Assembly (NCBI RefSeq): GCF_000090795.2
Contig: NW_003546624.1
Span: forward strand, 3,405 to 23,838
Length of the DNA stretch: 20,434 nt
From: Amphimedon queenslandica
Lineage: Eukaryota > Porifera > Demospongiae > Haplosclerida > Niphatidae
Direction of reading: 5' to 3'
Every line of letters begins with the position of its first letter. Within the stretch, counting starts at the first letter, position 1. This document shows, one piece after another, positions 1 through 7,913 of the stretch. The notes under the pieces are model-generated. The model had not been told where the DNA came from. It saw only the letters and a list, made by a program, of their open reading frames with translations, and made no database searches. Both the position numbers and the translations under genes were made by a program.

Positions 1-2245
1 GACTCCCATCACTGTGATCCTCGCCTTCAATGTGCATCACTGCAGTGGAGTCGCTAGACAACTCTTTTGAAATATTAACAACCAGAATAAGAACTTGAGC
101 AAACGGCATAAAAATTGGAAGCAACTTTTGAAAAGCAATTTGACCTCCTGTATCAACGAGGTATAGCCATTGAGCACCTTCAAGACGATTCTCCTTCCCT
201 GAACACTGTCGCACTCCGTCAAGTACTTTCTTTACTTCTTTACTCAGCGAACTTTCCTTCTCATCTCCAGGTGCTTCATTTTCATCTCCAGGCGTTCCAT
301 CTCCATTACCAGGTCTATCGGTGGCTTCATATTCATCAACAAATCCATCGTCAGTCTCATCAGCTGTTTCATTTCCTCTGGTTGGTTTCTTTTCATCAAG
401 ACCTTCACTGCCCTGATTTTCTAGTGGAGAATTGATGAATTTTTCTACTGCATCTTTTTTCAAAGCATTCTTAACAATTTCTTCTAACTCTGTGACATCC
501 AATAGCTTGTACCGTTTCCCAGTGTCTCGTCTGTAGCAGTAGATACCAACTCTCGGCTCAGCAATACCGGTACTTGCTTTGATGTACTTTTCATCCAGTA
601 GAAGTGACTTGAAACAGGTTTTACCAACACGAGCTTCTCCTTGAACTACAGCTTTGGTGAGATGACACATCACGATAGTCTTAAGTGCTTCACGATAGTG
701 ACGTAACTCTACAGACAAAAATTATTTAAAATTAAAAACATTAACTAATAAATAACATTAAATACATGTATTATTAATTTTACAAATTGGTAAAGAAACT
801 GTCAATTAAATTTTTATTTCACTATTCATAATATGCTCAATGACATGTGACAGCAAAAATATGTTCCACCATTCACCAAAATTAATGTCAGTAATAAAAC
901 ATGCAATATATTTATTGAGTGATAATAATATAATACCTGGAGAATCTTTATGAATAATATTCTTTCCTAAAAATAAATATAAAAAAGAAACTTCATATAA
1001 GACAAAACATAAATTGTATTATCAAAGCTTGTGTCATGTAAAACCACATAAGAATAAATAAAATATATTAAAATTATTATAATAATAACTTACTAATATA
1101 ATCAGCTGCTGCTTTTTGACCAATGTCCTCAAGAGCAACACATAGAGAGGTCATTCTTGGACCTCCTTTATAATCAACAAGGTCAGCTTTCTGAAACCAT
1201 TTCACTAGAAACTGCCTAAGACATCCTTGTTCATCTCCAGGATACTCAGCCTCAATAGCCTTATTTGTATCATAAGTTAATCCTAAAGGATAACCAAGAG
1301 ATTTCCATTCCGTCGGTGAGAAGCCAGCTTCATTCAATGTGTCAAGTACATACTGTAAATCATTAACGTCTAAGAGAGGACCTGTGGAGTAATAGAACGT
1401 AAATTTATTATTAAAATCATAAGGATTGTCAATAGTCAATTAAATTATTATTTATTAATACAATACTTATACTACTGAAGGTATAAATATCATTATATTA
1501 GTACCAGCATTGTGAGTAGTGTAGTGGGTGTGGTTATTAATGCTAGACCACACCCACTCTGATCTAGCTAGCTAGCTTACCTCGTATCAATCTCTTTTCA
1601 ATGTCTAATCTCGTGTCTAATGTATTAACTCCATCCACACCTTCCATTGGCATAGTATAACGTAGTCTAAAAACAGCATCAGGTGTAGCATGTACTGATA
1701 TACTGCAGGAGGGAGGGTCAGGATAACCAGGTGTACCAACCTTATCAACATCACTTCTATATATCTATTGATACACACACACACACACACACACATTAAT
1801 TATATATATACATGATACAAGTACTTACTCTAAAAGGTACTGTGAGAGGTTTAATAATCCATCCATCAGTGGTTCGCTTAGATTGTGGAGTATCAAACTT
1901 TAATTCAATATAATCACCTCTTGATGTAAGTGTAGAGTCTTGCTGGACAAATGTAAAGTTGATAATTTCTATTATTCCAACTGTCTTAGGGTGCTTCCTT
2001 TCCCTATACTGTAAATAAACACATTAATACACATACAATATACCTCATTATACTTACATCATCGAGTGTGTTTCCATCTTTAGCTACTGTAAATATTGCT
2101 ACATATTCATTTAAACCTTTCTCCTCATAAAATAAGTATCCTTTATATTCAGTATTCCTTCCTAATGTAAAGTGAAATAAAGTGAATCAAACACTTTTAA
2201 CACTTGATACTGACACAAGAGCTAACCTGATCCACCAGTGGCCAT
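1..2245 (-). CDS. Death-domain protein with Roc-like P-loop GTPase domain (5' part, runs off left edge)
   Basis: Seven exons on the minus strand: 2245-2227, 2161-2058, 2008-1829, 1764-1581, 1381-1094, 966-937 and 708-1 (open at the edge). Junctions keep frame and give 504 residues so far. The start is the ATG at 2245. Residues ~8-162 form an N-terminal region I do not recognise. Residues ~163-258 (exon 5) look like a six-helix Death domain (PLLDVNDLQYVLDTL, then WKSLGYPLGL and FLVWF-type helices). Exon 6 is a 30-nt microexon. Exon 7 carries a Walker A/G1 motif GEARVGKT (292-299) and a G3/Walker B motif DTGGQ (454-458), followed by a hydrophobic strand (VLILVVN), as in Roc-type GTPases. About 155 residues separate G1 from G3, including a long acidic Gly/Pro/Glu-rich insert. 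A Death adaptor on a GTPase or STAND-like switch suggests intracellular signalling, perhaps apoptosis or immunity; that is inference. G4/G5 motifs and the C-terminus lie outside the window. Confidence 0.8.
1773..1795. repeat. (AC)n microsatellite
   Basis: Simple AC dinucleotide run inside intron 3 of the Death/GTPase gene, just before its exon 4 on the minus strand. It is followed by an AT-rich run. No function is evident. Confidence 0.9.
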
Positions 2246-2691
2246 CTTGACAGTCTCACCTTAAGTTACAGAAAATAAATCATAATAGCATTGTAGAATA
2301 CCATAGATAATAGAGACTACGTGCACAGCCAATAGTTGAAATCTGGATCAGGATTGATGCTAGCCTGAATCAGTCCTGAAATCAGTATTGGATCATGCAG
2401 TTTGGGCAATCAGTCACGATACAATGATGAAATCAGTTGCGACACTATCATGAAAAGGTTTTGCACTGGTTCAGGTCAGAGTATCAGGCATGATCAGCAA
2501 TGATACTTGTCAGGACTGTAGCAGTTCTAATATCAGACTTGATTCGTTCATTTTGGGCAATTTTGCTGATTCAGGTATGATTACTATTGGCTGTGTATAC
2601 TGAAATGTGTCTGTAAACCCTGTAAGAATGTGTCTGTAAGAATGGGCGTGGTTCCACTATTAATTAATTAGCCTATTTGATTATTAAGATA
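2246..2691. promoter_or_regulatory. Shared spacer between two divergent genes
   Basis: This 446-bp interval separates the start codon of the minus-strand Death/GTPase gene (2245) from that of the plus-strand AIG1-like gene A (2692), so it should hold both promoters. I see no clear TATA box for either gene. More than half of it (2324-2595) is a foldback element described separately. Confidence 0.55.
2324..2595. mobile_element. MITE-like foldback element, ~272 bp
   Basis: A perfect 13-bp inverted repeat, CACAGCCAATAGT at 2324-2336 and its reverse complement at 2583-2595, bounds sequence with no coding potential. The arms continue as imperfect matches for about 20 bp more (GAATCAG/ATCAGG words), and GATCAG/ATCAGT words recur inside. 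This fits a non-autonomous DNA transposon. I could not identify a target-site duplication, so superfamily and exact ends are undetermined. Confidence 0.55.
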
Positions 2692-4382
2692 ATGGATGAG
2701 CTAAGAAGGAGAGCTTTACAACGAGAAGAACTTGAAAAAGAAGCAGCCAGGGAACAAGACGACTCTCCAGCAGCAGAAGAGGATTTCCTAGAAGTAGAAG
2801 ACCCTCTACTGGAGATACCAGTGGGAGACAAACACTATGACAAGAGGAAGAGCGTACTCCGTAGAACTACCTCTGAAGCTGCGTTAGGGTTCTTCATTCA
2901 TTTGTGTCTCCTGATATACTGTACTGGTGTCAACGTGTATGACTCCACTGCTTATAAGAAGTGCAAGGAAAAGGACCTTGCTTATGACGGCCACGATAAT
3001 TTTGGTTGGCGTTTTAAGTACCTCACATTTTTGACCATGGTATGTACATGTACATTATGTGCATTATGTACTGTATAGCAGGAAATTTTGGAAGGAGTTA
3101 AATTTGGCGAATTTAGCATTTTGATAGCCATTTACCAAATTAAAAATCCTCCATTTTGAGCCATTATACGCATCCTCAATGGCGCATCTCCAAAAATTAG
3201 CCAAATTAAAATTTGCCAATCACCAAAATTTAGCGATTTGCCAAATTCGACTCCCTCCAAATTTCCCGCTATAGGGTATGTTCTGTACAGTGTAACCTAA
3301 AATGCCTTTTGTTAAGGATTCTAAATTTATACAAAAGTGCCTATAAAACAAGGACACGTCTGTAAGTATGGTCCTCCCAATGTTCTCCAAAATGAAGAGG
3401 CTACACTGTGCATTGTATTAATGTGATCCATAGTAATAATTATTCTGGTTTTATTCCTTTCCTCTATCTCTTTATAGTGGGGACTGTTCTTATATTTCTT
3501 CATAGCATTCTTTACTGATATAGTTCCCCAGTCATTGGCTAAAGTTATGCTACATAGATTTACTGATTGGCTCTTCACTACAGTGGTCTGGCCCTTTGCC
3601 TGTGTAAGCTACACTAATAATAGTATTATTGATAAAAGAGGATATTGAAAGGACTCTCTATTATTCATAGTGTGTCTTCACGCTCTTTTTATTTGTGTAA
3701 TGTTATAACTGTATTGTTTTGGGAATTTAGAATAACAATATTTATTTATTGTTATCAGATCGAGGTGATTCTGTTTTGGACCATGATGACCATTGATCCT
3801 AATTTATTGAAACGTCATGAAATATATGATATTTGTGTTCCTCCACTCCTTGATCATGCCCTGGTAAGTATCACTAATATTATGTTATTATACTAACAAC
3901 CATTTCGCTCTTAGCACACTTTCCCTATTATTGTTGTACTGCTGGAGGCTTTGTTGGTCTATCACAGATACTCAAGTAATCTGGTAGCTGCTTTTTCAAT
4001 ATTTTCAGCAACTACAGGATATTTCATTTGGTAAATAGTGTATATATATTTGTATTATACTTCTGTCATTTACAATCAAGTTAACTCTCGATATTGTTTT
4101 AGGATTCTTATAGTATTTACTAAAATTAACAAATGGCCGTATGCTTTCATGTATCACTTGAATCCAGTGGCATTTATTATTTTCATGTTTGGCTGTACTA
4201 TTTTTGGTGGATGCATTTATGCCATTGGTAGGATCATTGCGTCATTTAGATGGAGAGGTAAGACAGAATTGGAGAATGAAGAGATGTTATTTTTTTCAAC
4301 TTTTGATGATACAGAGCGGTTTATGATACTGAAAGAGTTAGCCGAAGATGGTGATGAATCATTAGACGAAGATGAAGATTAG
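2692..4382 (+). CDS. AIG1/ADTRP (FAR-17a) family membrane hydrolase, paralogue A
   Basis: Five exons: 2692-3039, 3478-3603, 3759-3863, 3915-4030, 4103-4382; 324 residues. The start is the first ATG of the frame after the spacer. The protein resembles AIG1/ADTRP, multi-pass membrane threonine hydrolases that cleave fatty-acid esters of hydroxy fatty acids (FAHFAs). The conserved FGWRFKYLTF block holds the predicted nucleophile Thr112, and LDHALHTFP holds the predicted catalytic His194 (human AIG1 Thr43 and His134). VVLLEALLVYHRYSSN matches the family LE..HRYPS block. It is the most divergent of the three local copies. The FWxLYAIDRE block is altered (FWTMMTIDPNLL), an extra intron splits the exon just before the catalytic His, the cytoplasmic N-terminus is long and charged, and the C-terminus is an acidic tail (~60 residues) absent from the other two. 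Substrate use is inferred from the family. Confidence 0.87.
3074..3273. mobile_element. Foldback MITE-like element, ~200 bp, in intron 1 of AIG1-like A
   Basis: The left end (3074-3098, TATAGCAGGAAATTTTGG then AAGGAGT) is nearly the reverse complement of the right end (3250-3273), with a few mismatches and one length difference. Inner sequence is rich in AAATTTGCC/GGCAAATT words on both strands, so the whole piece could fold on itself. TA or TATA flanks both ends, consistent with TA-target insertion. No ORF of its own. Confidence 0.6.
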
Positions 4383-4445
4383 AATTATATAAATCATAAT
4401 ACATAATAGATACTAAAATAGGAATCATTACTTTCAATTTTAAAA

Positions 4446-4451
4446 AATAAA
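4446..4451 (+). terminator. Poly(A) signal AATAAA, AIG1-like A
   Basis: Canonical AATAAA 64 bp after the stop codon of paralogue A and ~145 bp before the start of paralogue B. Confidence 0.6.
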
Positions 4452-4596
4452 ATATTACGCCTAAAATCAGTGAGGCTGCAAAGTATAGACTTTATTCACA
4501 GTTATTCTCAGATGCAGGAAATTGAGTGTATTTTTAACATTTTGTAATCAGTAAACCTCAGCCCAACCTCTCAAATATTTTCTCTTGGCTGCTATT

Positions 4597-5806
4597 ATGG
4601 AGGGTAAGAACAAGCAAAGGTCAAAAGCTCAGAAGCGGGTTCAGGCTGAAGGAGAAGGCAGCAGCTCAAAGGCTGCAGCTTGTTGCTGGCATTTCCTTTG
4701 CCTCTGTGTGTACATTGCTATCTACTGGTATGACAGTAAGATTGTGAGCGAGTGCCCTGAGCCAGAGAAATATTTCGAAGGTAATGACAAATTTGGTGGA
4801 AGATGGAAGTACCTGACCTACATATCATGGGTGAGTGAGATGATTGCTTTAGTTGACAGATTTTCTCCATTTCTCTTTGTAGCAATTAATGTTGGCTTAT
4901 TTCTTCATTGCTCTCATCAATGACTTCTTTTCTATTTTCTCTTCGTTCATCAGTTGGTTGTTCACATCAATTATTTGGCCTCTTGCTTGGGTAATAAATA
5001 ATCTGCAACTATTTGCACTCTATTTTTTGTCATTTTGCAGGTAGTTACTATTTTCTTTTGGGTGCTCTATGCAATAGATCGAGAATCAATCTATCCTTCA
5101 TTTCTTGACGAGTACCTCCCTCTAATGATTAACATTTGCTGGCATGTCGTCCTCTTTCCTGTGGTCATATTAGAAGTATGGATCATTAAACATCAGTATC
5201 CATCAGGTTTTGTAGCTGTCATGTCGATGCTCTGCCTTGGAGCATTATATACTATGTGGTGAGTGCCATGGCAGTAAGTAACATTACGATGAAGGTTGTG
5301 GTATGTATGGACAGGTGTTGTTAATTTGTTATTGCCAGTTGTAGTGTAAAGTTATGCATACGTGTAACCGGTAATTTTTGTGGGTCCTATATTTTGTAAA
5401 ATCTACTACAATTCCAATTTGCAAATTTTAATTTCATGAATTCTACCACGTGTGCCATGTAGGTACAGTATTAAATTGATTTTCGTGGATTTTATTTTTG
5501 TGAATTAGGAAGAAATCCACGAAATTTGCAACCCTAAAAAAATAACCACTTATATTGTATAACTTTAAAATTAATACTGTAACTGCAAATAAGATGATTA
5601 TGGAAGTGCATAATTGATCTTTATCTCCCTTTTATTTTTACTTTAGGACTATTGTCATACATAATAAAACAGGCAACTGGACGTATGGTTTTATGGAAAA
5701 TTTCAATTATATTGGATTTTGTGTATTTTCACTGGTCTCGTCTTTCATTGGAATTGTTTTCTACTATATGGGTAGAGCCTTCGCCTTTTGTAGATGGGGA
5801 CAATAA
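4597..5806 (+). CDS. AIG1/ADTRP family membrane hydrolase, paralogue B
   Basis: Four exons: 4597-4830, 4883-4990, 5041-5258, 5647-5806; 239 residues, the usual family size. The start is the ATG at 4597, followed by a basic N-terminal stretch. Family blocks appear in order: first membrane segment (CWHFLCLCVYIAIYWYD), FGGRWKYLTY with predicted nucleophile Thr74, FFIALINDFFSIFSS, FFWVLYAIDRESIYPSF, and INICWHVVLFPV with predicted catalytic His149, then LEVWIIKHQYPSG and the C-terminal NWTYGF block. Intron positions and phases match paralogue C exactly (two exons of identical 108- and 218-nt length), so B and C arose by tandem duplication. The expected role is hydrolysis of bioactive lipid esters in an internal membrane. 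It lies between A and C on the same strand. Confidence 0.92.
5367..5560. repeat. Degenerate foldback-like sequence in intron 3 of AIG1-like B
   Basis: The 388-bp intron is mostly AT-rich sequence in which TTTTCGTGGATTT and GAAATCCACGAAA face each other, and a similar TTTTTGTGGGTCC sits near the left end. This suggests an old inverted-repeat element. Ends are not clear and no target duplication was found. Confidence 0.3.
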
Positions 5807-5807
5807 A
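5802..5807 (+). terminator. Poly(A) signal AATAAA overlapping the stop codon of AIG1-like B
   Basis: The only canonical signal before paralogue C shares five bases with the last sense codon and stop (CAA TAA A). The 3' UTR of B would then be only ~15-30 nt, and the next start codon is at 5881. Confidence 0.6.
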
Positions 5808-5880
5808 AGAATATCTATTTTTTGCATTCTTTAATTTATTCATTGCTTGTTGAGACTATGAATAATTTAAAAAAATTAAA

Positions 5881-6939
5881 ATGGGAGGAAAGCTTGGAAA
5901 GGAGAAAGGAAAGGGCAAAAAAGGCCCGGGCAGTAAAGCTCAAAGCAAAGAAGAAAAGAGTCCACAGCAAAACTTGAAGGCACCAAAAGCTAGCAATAAG
6001 TCCCTGGTTTGTGCTTGGCATTTCTTGTGCCTCTGTATCTACGCTGCTATACACTGGTATGATTATAAGCTGGTCTCTGAGTGTCCTAATCTGGAAAGAT
6101 TCTTCCCTGGAGCATATGCGTTTGGTGGTAGATGGAAGTACCTGACAGCTATAACAATGGTGAGAAGACATATAAGTATAGCTGTTAAGCTTTGTTGTAG
6201 ATAGACATAATATACGATGCATGCCCTTACAAAGTTTGAATCAATTTTTGATGATGTTTTACTCTTATTCTGTTTTCATCAGAACCTAATGCTAGTCTAT
6301 TACTGCCTTGCTTTCTTCAATGACCTCTTTACCAATTTTACTTCATTCGTAAGCTGGTTCTTCACTACTACTATATGGCCTCTTGCTTGGGTAAGCAATG
6401 ATGAATTAATTTTTATGATTATGCTTAACTTAAGGCTGAAAATAATCAACGTATGATCCTCTATCATTTTCCCTCGCATTTTCCTATGTCCCTGGTGTTA
6501 TTTTTCCATTTTTCAGGTAGTGACTATCTTTTTCTGGGTATTGTATGCAATGGACAGGCAGCTCATCTATCCAAAGGTTATGGACGAATATTTCCCGGTT
6601 GCCATAAACATGTGTTGGCATGTCGTCCTCTTTCCTGTCGTTCTTCTTGAAGTTGCCATTGTCCAGCACCGCTATCCCTCTCATCTGGTCTCTGCCATCA
6701 CTCTCTTCCTAATAGGAGGATCCTACACAATCTGGTAAATTGAACAATATATTCTTAGAGTCTTTTTAAAATTTTTTTCCAGGACAATTGTCGTTTATAA
6801 TAATACGGGTAGATGGACTTACGGCTTCATGAGGGGTTTCAATTATCTTGGATTCTGTGCCTTCTCGCTGATATCGTCTTTTGTTTCTATTTTGTTTTAT
6901 TATATTGGGAGGTTCTTGTCTGGATTGAGATGGGGCTGA
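5881..6939 (+). CDS. AIG1/ADTRP family membrane hydrolase, paralogue C
   Basis: Four exons: 5881-6159, 6283-6390, 6517-6734, 6783-6939; 253 residues. The start is ATG at 5881 in a good context (AAAATGG). It opens with a ~35-residue Lys/Gly-rich cytoplasmic stretch and then closely parallels paralogue B: CAWHFLCLCIYAAIHWYD, FGGRWKYLTA with predicted nucleophile Thr89, FFWVLYAMDRQLIYPK, INMCWHVVLFPV with predicted catalytic His164, LLEVAIVQHRYPSH and RWTYGF. Exon lengths 2 and 3 and all intron phases equal those of B. A poly(A) signal at 6940-6945 abuts the stop codon, as in B. Expected activity is FAHFA-type lipid ester hydrolysis, by family. The 74-bp gap from B leaves almost no room for a separate promoter. 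Confidence 0.92.
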
Positions 6940-6945
6940 AATAAA
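6940..6945 (+). terminator. Poly(A) signal AATAAA, AIG1-like C
   Basis: Canonical AATAAA directly after the TGA stop codon of paralogue C. Confidence 0.6.
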
Positions 6946-7288
6946 TTTTAGTTTTTATTGTTCTTGAATTTATAATAATTTTTTTTGTGGAAAAAAAAAT
7001 AATTTTTTGCTTTATTTTCTGGCTATCTCCGTTTCACCATGCACCCACGCATAATTCGGAGATAAACAGAGTTATACGGATATTTAATTTTTTTATTTAA
7101 CAACTCTTTAGTTTGAGTTTCTAGAGTCGCTTCTCTCTCAGTCTCTCTTGCGTCAATTCCTGGCCGAATCCGCTTCCAGCAAAAAATCCTTTCTACTGGT
7201 CCAAGGAGAACAAAAGTAACACGTCAAGTTTGTTGTGCTTGTGCAGCTGTTTGTGGGCGTGGTCTGATATTCAAGAGAATCAAGCAAC
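6946..7288. other. Spacer between AIG1-like C and the TLDc gene; presumed promoter
   Basis: About 340 bp with no coding sequence that I can see. It has a T/A-rich stretch, an 8-bp inverted pair (TATCTCCG at 7024-7031, CGGAGATA at 7057-7064), and a CT-rich stretch near 7120-7150 that could be the start-site region of the TLDc gene. No TATA box is evident. Confidence 0.45.
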
Positions 7289-7780
7289 ATGAGTGGTTGG
7301 TTCAAGAAACAAAGGTCAGGAGGGAGTCCTGGCTGGAAGAGGAAGAAAGATTCTCAAGAGGGACCAGGGTAAGATTGCATGACTAATGATATTTAAGCTG
7401 TCTTATTTTTATAATAGTGGTAGGAAGTTTGAGAGAGATGACTTAGTGATGTCCTTGCCTCCTCACATTCTCTCTTCTTCAAAGCAGCAGCAGCAGGTCT
7501 TACTCACAAGTGATAACATTGGCACACGTAATCCACTGGATTGGGAGTCCACTCCGGATAGTTTGAGGAAAAAGTTTCCGCACTGGAAGGAGCACAGTGT
7601 ACCGTCACCTGGAATCAAGAAGAAAGATAATCGTTAGCTGCACTCTCTCTCTCTCTTTCTCTCCTCTCTTTCTTTTTGTTCTAACTTGCTCTCTCTCTCT
7701 CTCTCTTCTGTCTTCCTTTTTTGTTCTAACTTTATCTCTCTCTCTCTCTCTCTCTTCTGTCTTCCTTTTTTGTTCTAACT

Positions 7781-7853
<73 letters not shown>

Positions 7854-7857
7854 ACTT

Positions 7858-7913
<56 letters not shown>

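Noticed and set aside
115-435. Plus-strand open frame rich in His/Gln/Leu
   Set aside because: Antisense shadow of exon 7 of the minus-strand Death/GTPase gene, which has a P-loop and DTGGQ motif.
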